Below, piece after piece: positions 11,481-23,800 of a DNA stretch of 64,000 nt (position 1 is the stretch's first letter; each line of letters begins with the position of its first letter). Below the pieces are notes generated by a model that did no database searches, was not told where the DNA came from, and was given only the letters and a program-made list of their open reading frames with translations. Position numbers and translations under genes: made by a program. The DNA lies in NCBI GenBank assembly GCA_035771175.1, contig CM069598.1, forward strand, positions 15,686,438 to 15,750,437, given 5' to 3'. Source of the stretch: Paratinospora sagittata. Its lineage: Eukaryota; Streptophyta; Magnoliopsida; Ranunculales; Menispermaceae.

Positions 11481-12230
11481 TGTAGGCGAAATTTTTTTAA
11501 TAATATTTTATTTTTGAAAAAAAAGGTGTGTTTGGTTGCTTAAAGTCAGTATATTAAATCTAACTTTCAATCAAATAGACACATCTATTCACATGAATGG
11601 TTGTCTATTAATAAAAAGGTACAACCAATTAAAGAGACATGTCTATTTGCCAATAGATATGAAGACAACTATAAATAGAGGTCCAAGCCCTCATTTTCAA
11701 CAATCACAATCAAGTGATTTATTCTCCTTGCGTTATTATTACCTTTTGATATCATCTTGTTTTATTTTATTTTATTTTATTTTTTTAGTAGAAACAACGT
11801 GCCCTCAAACCCCGTATCCCTCTCCATGGGGTATTAGGCCCCTTAGAAACCCACTAATCCCAACACCAATGGTTTGACAAAGATGGTCTCCCAAAGGCCC
11901 GCATTCAATCTAATTTGGAAATTTGTCACGAGGGTTTGGGTGCGATACTTTCTCCCCGAAAGGACCTACGCCATGGAAGCCTTTAGCTCGGTGAGAGTGC
12001 CCCACGAACGTATTCATTAATCTCCCCACTAGCAGCGACTCGAACCCTCGACCTCGTAGAACGATGCACTTTGGTTGACCACCGTGCCAAAGCGTGATTC
12101 GCCATCTTGTTTTAATTTCATAGTGTTCTTAGTTGTGATTGGAGCAAACTATATTTATATCCAACATTGTTAAGTAAGGCTTCATTGCATCTTGAAGGTG
12201 AATAGAAGGTAAGAAGTATTGTCTAAAAGG
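11481..12230 (+). mobile_element. Copia LTR (plus), interrupted by a SINE
   Basis: It starts with TGTAGG directly after the polypurine tract. It matches, in reverse complement, 15170-15689, sharing for example the segment AATCAAATAGACACATCTATTCA and the motif TATAAATAGAG (11671-11681), a likely TATA box. The 3' border is approximate and was placed by aligning with the inverted copy. A SINE at 11765-12102 splits it. No good primer-binding site was found after the LTR. Confidence 0.75.
11765..12102 (-). mobile_element. tRNA-derived SINE inserted in the copia LTR
   Basis: It is flanked by the 12-bp duplication CATCTTGTTTTA (11753-11764 and 12103-12114). In the minus direction it starts near 12102. 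It has an A-box-like TGGCACGGTGG and a B-box-like GGTTCGAGTCG about 45 bases further on, and ends in an A-rich tail, seen as TTTTATTTTA repeats on the plus strand. This is the layout of a tRNA-related Pol III SINE. No tRNA gene itself is present. Confidence 0.85.
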
Positions 12231-12423
12231 AAACAACTTTTAGTATGTGCCTTGAAGTCAATAGATCAATGTTCCTCCATTTTTTCTTTCTCCAACAATT
12301 TTAGGCAATATCATTACTTATAATAATAGATGAAACTGTGGCTCATTCAATTCAAATAATGAATCAAGATGTTATACGCTGCAACGATTTGATGAACAAA
12401 ATTTCACAAAGTAGCAAAAGAAA

Positions 12424-14830
12424 GTGATGTTCTTTCCGATTTCACCAAAACTTACCAACATCTTGTATTACAACATTGAGCCAAATCCTAAGGACAACGA
12501 TAAACTGAAGCGCAAGCACAAAAAAAGAGAGACAAATGACTACCTATGTTGTGGTCACAATTTGAACGTGCTCTCCAATAGTGTGTTTAGTTCACACCGC
12601 ACAATTGAGACAACAAAGGAATTATTGACTGCATTGAACAACAAATACTGAGCTAAGAAGGCAAGTAATACAAAATGTTCTTATTTTAATTAAAAAGATT
12701 TTAAGATGACCAATGACACGTTGGTTCTTGCACAAGTGCATGAAATGCAACAAATTTTTGGTGATCCTAAAATTGTTGGTATTAGTTTAGAAGAAGAATT
12801 TCAAATGGTCTAATTATTTCAAAGTTACCTTCAACTTGGAATAATTACAAAAAAAAAAAAAAAAAAAAAGCATGAAGATAAAACCTACACCATGAAGTCC
12901 CTTCAACATCACCTTTGAATTGAGGACGATTTAAGAAATCAGTACAAAAAGGAAGAACAATCTGAAACTTAATCTAGGGTTAAATATGGTTGAAGACTAT
13001 TAGTCTAATAATGATAAATTGAAGGCTGAGAATGACAAGAGTTTTAAGAGGACAGGCTCTAAAAAAAATGACCCCAAGAAGAAAGAAAATGTAACTTTTG
13101 TAATAAACCTGGTCACTATAAACTGTCATCATCAAGAGAAAGATTAAAGAACAAGTGACCAAGCAACTAACATGGTTGAAGATCTTGAACTTATTGCAAC
13201 AGTGCGCAAAGCAACTTCAGTAGCAAATGAGAGTGGATGTTAGCTAGACACTAGAGTAACTATTCATATTTGCAAAAATCGTAGTTTTTTCAAGACTTAC
13301 GAAGAGATCATTGCTGGACAAAAAAGTGTGAATGAAAAATAACCTCTATACTAAAGTTGTAGGCAAAGGCATTGTTGATCTCAATCTCACATCAGACTAA
13401 GTTCTTACATTAGTGAATGTTTTCCATGTACCTAATATATATAAAAATCTTGTATTGAAGACCTTCTCAATAAGAAAGGTTTCAGGCTTGTGAATGAGTC
13501 AGATAAGTATATCTTATCCCAGAATAGGGTCTCTTCATCGAGAAGGGGTATACTTGTAATGGTATTATAAAATTGAATGCAATAACAGTTCACTCTTCTG
13601 CTTACATGTTTAGGTCTCTTTCATTATGGCATAATAGATTAAGACGTGTGAATTATTGTAGTATGAAGAATATCACCGATTTAGGACAAATATCAGTTTG
13701 CAATATTGACCATGAGACTAAGTGTGAAATTTGTGCCCAAACGAAGGTAACTAGGAAATCACACAAGATTGAAACTTCTGAAATTCTTGATCTTATACAT
13801 ATTAATATGTGTGATTTAAAGAATAACGTCACGCGTGAAGGAAATCAATATTTCCATACATTTATTGACGATTATTCTAAATACACGTGTACTTGTTAAG
13901 AAGCAATGATGAGTTTTTGAGAAATTTGTATCCTTTAAAGCAAAAGTTGAAACTCAATATGACCTTCTAAGATATGACTAAGATTTGATAGAGATGGTGA
14001 GTATTATTCCTAAGTTTCCAAGATTTTGTGAAAATAATAGAATAATACACCAACTTACAGCAACTTAAACACCACAACAAAATATTGCAGATGAAAGGAA
14101 AAAAAGAAGAAGTAAACTTTGGTTGAAATGGTTAATGCTATGTTTTTTGAAGTTCTAAAATGTCTTTATCATTTTGGGGTGAAACTATTTATCTGCATGT
14201 TTTATTTTGAATAACATTCTTTTGAAAAAGAATAATATTACTCCTTATGAAATGTAGTTTAACCAAAAGTGTGGGGCATCCTGCTTATGTAAGAAAACTT
14301 GACCCTAAGAGACCAAAATTTAGAAATAGGACATATAGATGTGTTTTTATTAGACATTCTAAAGATAGCATGACTTATAGATTTTTGAATCTTGACAAGC
14401 AGGAGATCATTGAACCTATTATTGAACAGTTTTTTTTTTTTTTGAGAACTTAACAAAATCAAGTTCGTTAGATCAAAATTCAGAAAATCATGAGAGGACA
14501 CATGTCCCATCAACCCCTAGTGTTGATACTCCACCCAAATCTTATATGGATTCCATAGATACTGAACCTAGGAGGAGTAAAAAATAAACTTACATACTTG
14601 GTGGAGGGTGATTGGCATAAAATTAAGGATCAAAGTCAAACTAGTTTTGTCCTCCTTATCGTAGACGATGAGTCAATTATTTATTCACAAGTCATTTCAT
14701 CAAAAGATTCTTCCTTCTAAAAAGAAGCAATTAACGATGAATATATTTTTATTATAGCATATCAAACTTAGGTACTTGTCGACCTTCCTCCTAGATCTAT
14801 AAGAGAACACGCTCAGAATGTGTTTAGGGC
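12424..14830 (+). mobile_element. Copia complex, part 2: gag, protease and integrase, decayed
   Basis: The plus strand reads copia Gag (HNLNVLSNSVFSSHRTIETT near 12565), a broken zinc knuckle near 13085-13140 and a protease-like stretch (GC*LDTRVT) at about 13235. GAG-pre-integrase is at 13573-13760 (LSLWHNRLRRVNYCSMKN), then the integrase core with HINMCDLK and FIDDYSKY. RT just begins at about 14745-14800 (VLVDLPP) and stops at a junction. An A20 homopolymer (about 12850-12869) lies in gag. There are many stops and frameshifts. Confidence 0.82.
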
Positions 14831-14899
14831 ATAGTTACTCATCTGTTTTTTTTTTTTTGCTTCAATTCATTACTATTCTCAAAAGTTGGCTCTAAAAGT

Positions 14900-15689
14900 A
14901 ATTCAATGTTGTCTTCTAGGATGTAGACAAGTTTTAGCAAAGTCAAAAAGAAGATCACTTTCGCTTGACATCTGGTGAAATCTTGTCCTTCTAACCGCTC
15001 CTAATATATAGGATCTTATTTCATGATTTGAATCGAATGAGCCACGGTTCCGTCCATTTTTGTAAATAAAGATATTGCCTAAAAATTGTTGAAAAAAAAA
15101 TTGTGCAATAGAAAGAATGGAGGAACATTGATCTGTTGACTTCAAACGCACGTACTAAAAGTCACCACCTGTTAGGCAATATTTTTCCCCTTCTAGTGGA
15201 ACCGCAAGAACACAGTGGGGTGGGGTATGTAAAAAATCACCTTTAAGATATAATGAAGTCTCACTCAACGATGTAGTGCATGAATTGTGATCGCTCTACC
15301 CACAACCAAGAACTCTCTAAAATTCAAACAAAGAAACAAAATAATGGAGCAATGACCATAAATCATTTAATCGTCATTGTGATAGTTGAAAATGAGGGTT
15401 TGGATCTCTATTTATAGTGTTCTTCATATATATTAACAAATAGACATATGTCTATTTGATTGGTGGTACCTTTTTATTAATAGACACCTATTCATATGAA
15501 TAGATGTGTCTATTTGATTGAAAATATCCCTCCACCAGCCAACATTTCTTCACTAAAGGATACATATCTTTGCATCAATAAACACCCCTCTACTAATAGA
15601 TATATTTGATTTAATATATTGAATCTAAACAAAAATTTAACACACCCTTTCTCCAAAAATAAAACATTATTTAAAAATTTCAACCTGCA
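14900..15689 (-). mobile_element. Copia complex, part 3: inverted LTR and start of gag leader
   Basis: The reverse complement of 15170-15689 matches the plus-strand LTR at 11481-12230 (without the SINE), and 14900-15170 matches the leader and gag start after that LTR. Its outer end is TGCAGG/CCTGCA at 15689, directly against TCTAC. The same TCTAC precedes the complex at 9319-9323, so the complex is bounded by a 5-bp duplication. Only the right end, however, is an LTR end. Confidence 0.8.
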
Positions 15690-16650
15690 TCTACTCAACA
15701 CATCCACTACTAAGGTGAAAAGGAAGGAGGATAGAGGATCTCCTTGCCTTAGACTTTAATCCCCTTTGAATTTTCCTCGAGGTCAACCATTAATGATGAT
15801 TGAATGGTGCACAAAAAAGACAACTATTGATCCAACGCCTCTACCTTTGTCCTAAGCCTTTCTCCTCATCATGTGGTCAAGTATGTCCTAGTTGACGAAG
15901 TCACGAGACTTTGCAAAGTCAATCTTGAACACCACTCCAGTTTTGGATTTACTCTTATACTCTTTTATAACCTCATTTGCCACCAAACTGCATAAAGGAT
16001 TTGTCTACCTTTCACAAATGCCATTTGGGAGACCAATAAAGTTTTGTGGAGAACTTTTCTTAATCTATTGGCAAGAATCTTTGACATGGTCTTGTAGTGG
16101 CTTGTTACCAAATTGATAAGATGAAAGTTGGATGCCAATTTGAATCAATGCTTCTAAGGCAAAAAGACAAACATGCCTTTCATTCGTGCATTGAATATTG
16201 ACCCCATTGTGAAAGAACTCCTCCATGGTTTTCATATAGTCTCCTTCAATCTCCCAATAGTACTAGTAAAATGCATGGTAAAGCCATCAGGTCCAAGAGC
16301 CTCCGATTCTTCATAATCGAACATTACCTCCTTGATTTCCTCCTAAAAAGAACGCTCCAACCATAGCGAATCAAACTGGGAAAGGGATACAATCCAACCC
16401 TTCTGTCCCCCATGAATGTGTCGAGTTTTGGGAGTGCAACAGTTTGAAGAAATTAGTCACCTCACCTTGGAAGTCAATCTGACAATCATCCTCTCTTTCA
16501 ATCTTTGAAATGATATTTTTTGTACTTTTGGCGCTCAACACCCTATGAAAAAATGTGGAATTTGCATCTCCTCCTCTCAGCCAATTCAAATTTAACTTTT
16601 GAAGAACCAGCTTGTCTTCTTTCCTGCACAACTCACCAAACTCTTCTCTG
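15690..16650 (-). mobile_element. Second L1-type LINE, 5' part (RT fingers and palm)
   Basis: It continues the LINE broken at 9323. In minus orientation 15690-16090 resembles the RT palm of the first LINE (the same order as at 3941-4300). 16371-16631 gives LNLNWLRGGDANSTFFHR, the conserved block upstream of RT. It is broken by stops. Confidence 0.82.
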
Positions 16651-17344
16651 GTGTCCTTTCCTCATTGATCCTACTCACTAATCCACCTAGGTCCCCTCCT
16701 TCCTTTCATAATAACAAAAGTTTTGTAGAAAAACAATCAGTGGATGAGGCTAGTGTCAATCCTATCCCACCTCCTAGAGTTAGCCAGTGTCCTAATATAC
16801 TAGTCAGTTATGTCAAGAAAATTCTTGAGTACATTTTCTTCAAAAGATTTTCTCAAGAAAACATTATTTTCTCGAGGAAAATTTAATAGCTACCAAACAC
16901 ACCCTTAAGGTTGATGCTCTCACCTTTTCATTGCAAGCTTAATGCTAATGCTTTCTTATATTGGTTGCCTTATCTCATGTATTATTTTGGGTGGGATGGC
17001 ATGATATAGGGATATCAAGTCTGTTTTATCAATATGAAACTTCAAGGGTGAACCAAGAGGAAATGGCAAAGTGTCCAGCAAAACCTAGAGCATCTAAGAG
17101 AAGAACCTTTGACAATTTGGGTTGAAATGAAATAAAAACTGAAGGAGAGATCTTCTTGTGTATCGGAAGCAGTTCATGGACCAAAAGCTTTACCCATGGA
17201 GTCAAAATTCGACAAAATTCTTCAAGTTTTCATCAAATTTTATCAATTTTTCAATTATCAAATTATGAATAAGAAGGAATCAAATTATTACAAAAATCTC
17301 ATCCAAGTTAACAAATATATTAAAATAATTTGTATGTATGTGTT
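16651..17344. other. No gene recognised
   Basis: The left part may be more of the LINE 5' region, but the similarity fades after about 16650. 17190-17270 is AT-rich with TTCGACAAAATTC-like words shared loosely with 1200-1400. No exon of the OTU gene was recognised here. Confidence 0.4.
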
Positions 17345-17755
17345 AGGGTCACACTATACTGAGACACCAACAGATCCTGTTATCAAGCTAGATGCTCAAC
17401 AAGGGTTGTGTTTGATGATTCGGGTTGTTATAGTGCTTAGTGGGTAAACTCACTTGCTTATCGTGACCTGCCAAGACATTACTTATGTTGTTTGGGTAGT
17501 AAGTTGTTGGGTGGTAACTCTATTCATGCATGCATCCCACCAACCTCATTGGGATGCTACTACTCGAGTTTTACAATATCTCAAAGGGGCCCTGGTAAAA
17601 GGATTGATACATTGTTCATCACCTATTGGGGCGATTTCTAGTTTTTCTTATGCCAAATCAACATTCTATATTTAGTTATCATACCTTTATTGGTGATAAT
17701 ATAGTAACATTGAGAAGTAAGGAACAATCTGCGACTGTTTAACATCGAAATCATG
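17345..17755 (+). mobile_element. Copia RT/RNase H fragment
   Basis: Plus-strand reading matches the copia connection region: VTCQDITYVVWVVSCWV, then FMHASHQPHWDATTRVLQYL, and near the end GDNIVTLRSKEQSATV in place of the usual RNase H start. Stops and a frameshift near 17440 show decay. It has no LTR and sits about 50 bases from the last OTU exon seen, so it lies in or at the broken end of that gene. Confidence 0.85.
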
Positions 17756-17801
17756 CTAAATGCACAGAGAAAGCCTTGTACAATTAACATATGTAACTTA
17801 C

Positions 17802-20800
17802 CTGGTCTGCAGCTGCTTGCAGGGTAACATGATCTCCCCATTCCCCAGATCTAAAACACGGAAAAGTTTGCATAGAAAATTCATAAGCATGTTGTTGAGA
17901 CTAGAATTATGGAATATGCTCATATAAAATATACTTAAAATTTTTCTATACAGTACTTGAAATAAGAATAACAATGTGCAACATCACATGCAAACCTCTT
18001 CATCTTCTTTAAGTAACTTTTGTACTTCATTGGAACATAACCTTCATATAGTTTACTGTGATGTTTAAGCTGTAAAAAGAACATAAATCACATAGTAGAA
18101 TATCAAATAACATTAAAGTAAAACAAGTACGGTGCTTCTAATACATCATCACAAATAGCAGAACTTCAGTACTTCTAAAGATTTAAATCCCAAAAACTAG
18201 AAACAAATTACATTTCGTGGATCAAAAGAACAAGTTTTGCATGTGCTTATGTCAACGGTGTCTAATACGATGTAACTCGATTTTTTTGTCTTATGCCTCA
18301 ACTCAACTCAACTCAACTAAAGCCTTTTCTCAACTACATGTGGTCAGCTACATGAATCCGCTTCCTCCACTCCGCTCTATCGATGGCTAAGTCGACATTC
18401 AAATTACAAGAAGTTAAATCTTTCTTAATTATCTTCGTTTATATTATTTTAGGTCTTCCTCTACCTCTATCAACCATGTAATATCCTAATTGGTGCATCC
18501 AAAGGCCTGCATTGTATGTCTCCAAACCACCTTAGATGATTCTCTCTCATTTTATCTTCAATTGGTTCTACTCCTACCATTTCCCAAATATGCTCATTTC
18601 AAATTTTATTTTTTTAAGTTTTACCACATATTCATCTTAGCATTCACATTATTGTTATACTTAATTTGTTAACATGTTTTTTAATTGCACAACATTTTGT
18701 TTCATATACCATGGTTGGTCTAATAGGGACTCTATAAAAATTTTCTTTTAATTTCAATGGAATGCGCTGATCATATAAAACTCCAGCAGTCTTCCACTTT
18801 ACCCATCCTGTTTTAACTCTATGAGAAATTCCTAATTCAAAAACTCCTAGTTTTTACACCAAGATCCCACCCCATAAAAAAAGACATTCAAACTGAGAAT
18901 AGATTCTTTTCTCGCCAACTCACCTCCCCCCCCCCCCCCCCCCCCCACCCCCCCCCTTCTCAAAACCCATCATCCCACCCACAAAAAGAATAAAAAATAA
19001 AAAACTCATTCCCTATGTGTGCAACCAACTCCCACAAATTACAACATTCTTTTTGTTTCTGATTGGAACCAAACCAAAACACAAGGGTTAAAAAGCATTA
19101 GTCTAGATCCTTGAACTCATTTTCATATGTTGAATAGAGATTGAAAAAGTGAGAATGTGCCAGAAGGAAAGTAATAGTAATCATACCTGCTTCACAACCT
19201 GCTTTCTCACATGCTTGTGATGTTCAGGATTCCGAAACAACTGATCTGCTAAGGCTCGAAACTGTTCAGAGGGAATTACAAAAATAAAGATTGAGAACCA
19301 TGAGAAAACTCAAACAGCTAACAGAAAGGTGATACTAATGTTAGGAATAAATCAAAATAAGTAATCAGATCAGATCAGAAGGTTAACAATATTGATATGG
19401 AAGACCTGGCAGTTTCCATCTCCTTCAATTTGCAGTTCAGCCAAATCATACGTTGCTAACCTATAAGAAAACATAACATTGGAAACGTTCAAAGAAAGCA
19501 AACATCAATGGCTGACTGTAATAGAACAATATTCTGCCTGCCAGTCAAGTATGATCAGCATGCCAATGCTATTTTTTCTTTTTCTTTTTCATTTTTTGGA
19601 TTGTTAACAGGGGAAAGACTGTGAAGCAACAAAAGCAGGCGGACAAGGATTGCATGTTCAGGAAAGCTCAGGGTATAGATACACAAAGGATCCTAGAGCA
19701 TTCATATCCTATTTTGCTGATAGAACCATTCAAATTGGTTCCTTATATATGTCACCATCCAGCACTTACTCTCACTTATGCAAGGTCCAAGGAGGGTCTA
19801 GATGAAGTGCAATCATAACTGTTTACATTTTTGCACAATGTGGCTGCCCCAAGACTCAAAACCTACAGAGCTGCATTTTCACACTCATCAGCACCAGAAA
19901 TGTTTGGAGCATTGAAACCATTGTGGTCCAAAATCATTCAGACATACTAGAGAACAGCCAAGTGTTTGTTCGCATCAATAATCTTACTTTTGGGGGTGTA
20001 TAATTGGATCTCAAATGCATGTCCTAGGCATTATTTGGGAAACCTTTTTTGATGAATGCTTGAAGAAGAAAAGGCATAAAGTTTATAATCCACATCAATG
20101 AAAACTTTCTAAAAAATTTCCAGCTAATTAATAATGATTGATGAAAGATTAGCAACAGGCAAGCAGACTTTAAAAATGTAATATTTCCTTACATAGTCAG
20201 AGTAAGAAAAAGATATGGAAAAAAGTGGATGTTCTTGAACCCCCCCCCCCCCCCCCCCCCCAACACCCAAAAAAGAAAAAAAAAGAAAGAAGAAATCGAT
20301 ACATATAGTTCTAATAATAAAACCTTTCTGATAGTCGTTCATGGTCAAAGGTTGCATCACTGACATCGGGAATTGCTCCATTGACTCGAGGAGTGTGCTG
20401 CCAATGCGACAAAGTAAAAAGTGTTTTGAGTGCGTAGCAGGAAACAACATATGTATCAAAGATTACAAACAAAGGAAGGAAAGATTCCATGTTGCATTTG
20501 ACATTGATATCTTAAAGTATAAATATATAATTTATTTAAAAGAGCAAATTACAACAACCAAGAACCAAACCAAACAAACTGGAAACACATAAACTTATGC
20601 AAAAAAAAAGGAGTAAAATATAATTCTAAAACTTAACTACAAAAGAAGAAAAGTTAGAACCAAGGAGTGAAAACCTTAGGTATTTAGGTTCAATTATTCA
20701 TCAGGGGGTGGGGGAATAAGAAATAATGTCAATTATAGAATTAAAGCAAGTTGGGTTAACTAGAGGAGTATTTCTAGAGTATTATATAATTAATGCATCC

Positions 20801-23800
20801 AATTAAAGCTGAAAAAAAAAAAGACAACCACTAGGCCAGCTGCTCTTTATGAATAAAAAAAGTTGGGCAATAAAAAATTAAGATATTAACAAATTAAGTG
20901 CAAAAGAAAACGCATATATTAAGATAGATATATAGTAAACGTTTTAAAAATAAGATTAGAAATAAACATATTAAAAATAGTACGAGTGGCCCTAATTGAA
21001 TATAAAATGAAAGAGAACTAATAAAAATGCTATGGATATGTATAATGAAGACCATTGGGTGCACTTGTTAGGAAAGTGACATATTGACAATTAACAGTAA
21101 TAATAGAGGAAGAAAAAAACTTAAAATAACATAAATAAAAATAATTGAAAAAAATATAGGAATTTATCCCTTGATGGTGCAAAGTAAAGGAAGCAAATTC
21201 ATGCAATTGACCCATGTAGTTGCAAAAAGACTTTAAGAAAGGTAAAGGTAGAGGATATCCAGAATACGAATATAATATTATAATAAAAACTTCATAAAGA
21301 TATTTCTCACACAAAAAAGAAGTATTGTGTTGTAAAATAAACAAAACAAAAACACCAAAATATAATGTGGTTCGGCTCTACGGCCTACGTCCATGGGAGA
21401 AGAGATGAGAGTATTTCTTATTCTTGATAATGTCTTAATGGAGAGACACCATATATATAGACATACAGGGCTATGAACACATATAGCAATAATTACAAGT
21501 TTAGTAACTGCTAAATAAAACAACTACTATAATTATCATCTTTCCTTGAAGGAAATAAATCCCACAGATTTTGCTCTTCTCCACAACACTCCCCCTCAAG
21601 CTGGTGAATAAAGGTTTACCATTCCCAGCTTGGACACACTTGCCTGAAATGCAGTATGGTTTAACCCTTTAGAGAGCACATCGGCGAGCTGATTATTGAT
21701 AGACACATATGGAGTACATATCAACCTACTATCAAGCTTCTCTTTAATAAAGTGTCTATCAATGTCTATATGCTTGGTTCGATCATGTTGAACTGGATTA
21801 TGGGCAATGTTAATTGCAGATTTATTGTCACAATAGAGTCTCATAGGGCCATCCCAGTGTATCTTCAAATCTGTCAAAATTATCTGCAACCATAATACCT
21901 CACAAACCCCTTGTGTCATTGCTAGAAATTCTACTTCAGCACTAGATCTGGCCACTACATTCTGCTTTTTACTTCGCTATGTCACCAAATTCCCACCAAG
22001 AAACGTACAATATCCAGTAGTTGATTGAACCAGCATAGTCTGAATCAGTATATGCTTCAAGAACCACTCATGTGAGTCATTTAAATAAGATGCCCTGTCT
22101 TGGAGTCTCTTTAAGATACTGTAAAACGCAATTAGTTGCTTGCAAATGAATATCTTTAGGGTTGTGCATGAACTGAATTATTACACTTACTGCATATGCA
22201 ATATCAGGTCTTGTGTGAGAGAGATAGATAAGTCTTCCTACTAGTCTTTGATACATCTCCTTATTAACAGTCAGCGCTTTTTCAGCTTCTCCAAGCTTGT
22301 GATTAAGATCAATAGGAATATTCATTAATTTGCATGCTAGCTTCCCTGTTTCTTTAAGAAGATCTGTAATGTATTTCTATTGAGAAATAAAGATTCTCTG
22401 TTTAGAGTGTGCCACTTCAATCCCTAGAAAATATTTCAATCTCCCTAGTTCCTTGATCACAAATTCCTCGGTCAAACACTGCTTCAAGCTCTGTTTCGCA
22501 TGCTCATCGTTTTCCGTCATAATGACGTCATCTACATATACCAAAAGTGCAGTGACTCCCCCTGAAGCTGAGTGTTTAATGAATAAGGTATGATCCCCTT
22601 GACTCTGCCTGTACTCCATTTCTTTCATTACTTTGGCGAAGCGGCCAAACCATGCTCTTGGAGACTGTTTAAGTCCATACAAGGCCTTTTTCAGTTTGCA
22701 TACTTTACCAGTGGTTAGGCTGTTCTCAAATCCAGGAGGGACTTTCATATAGATCTCTTCTTCTAGATCTCCGTGAAGAAATGCATTTTTTCACGTCAAA
22801 TTGTTGCAAGTCCCAGTCGTAGTTGGTTGCCAAAAAGAGTAGTAATCAGATAGTATTCATTTTGGCAACTTGTGCAAATGTCTCCAAATAGTCCACATCG
22901 TATGTCTGAGTGTACCCTTTCGCTACCAGTCTTGCCTTATATCTCTCCAGTGACCCATCTGCTCTGTATTTGATTGTATAAACTATAAACCCATTTGCAT
23001 CCCACAGGTTTCTTCCCGGCAGGCAAATCAGCTAACTTCCATGTTGTATTTTTCTCCAAGGCTTCCATTTCCACATTCATAGCTTGTTTCCAATTTGTAT
23101 TAGATAAAGCCTCGGATAATGATGTAGGAGTTTGGATATTGTTCAGGCTGGTAAGGAAACTCTTATGGGTTGGTGAAAACTTCTCAAAGGATACAACATG
23201 AGATAGTGGATACACGGGATGTTTAGTACATTCCCTTGTTCCCTTTCTAATGGCAATAGGAAGATCACTGTCAGGTTCAAAGGCTAAAAAAATCATTGTT
23301 AGTTTCAGGAACTAATGAAATTTGTAAGGGGGGTTCAGGATTTGTTACCTCATTTTCAGGGATTGGTTCAAATTCTTGAACTTGCATCGGTTCAGGAGCT
23401 ACAACTTTCTTCCTTGAGTACATTTGTCCAGTCATCCGATCCTTAGGTTCATCATTGGGTACAGAGGGTGTAGGAGATTCGGCTTTGGTTTGTTGGAGGT
23501 TAAACGGGTCAAAAAGATCAAAAGAGTTATCAAGGGAGTTTTGATCCTTGTCTTCCATGATGACACTCTCCCCCTGAAGAGGAGTGGAAAAATAGGGCTT
23601 AGGTTCACAGAAAGTGACATCAGCAAAGACAAAGAATTTCTTTGATGGTGGATGATAGCATTTATATCCCTTTTGAGTGGAAGAGTATCCGACAAAGACA
23701 CACTTGAGAGCTCTGGGGTCCAACTTCCCCCTGTTGGGTTGGTGAACATGGACAAATGATACACATCCAAATATCTTAGATATAAGATTATTGGAGATTT

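Noticed and set aside
12046..12102. Possible tRNA gene from B-box-like GGTTCGAGTC
   Set aside because: No cloverleaf can be drawn around it. The poly(A)-type tail and 12-bp duplication show it is a SINE promoter. The same holds for 37270-37343.
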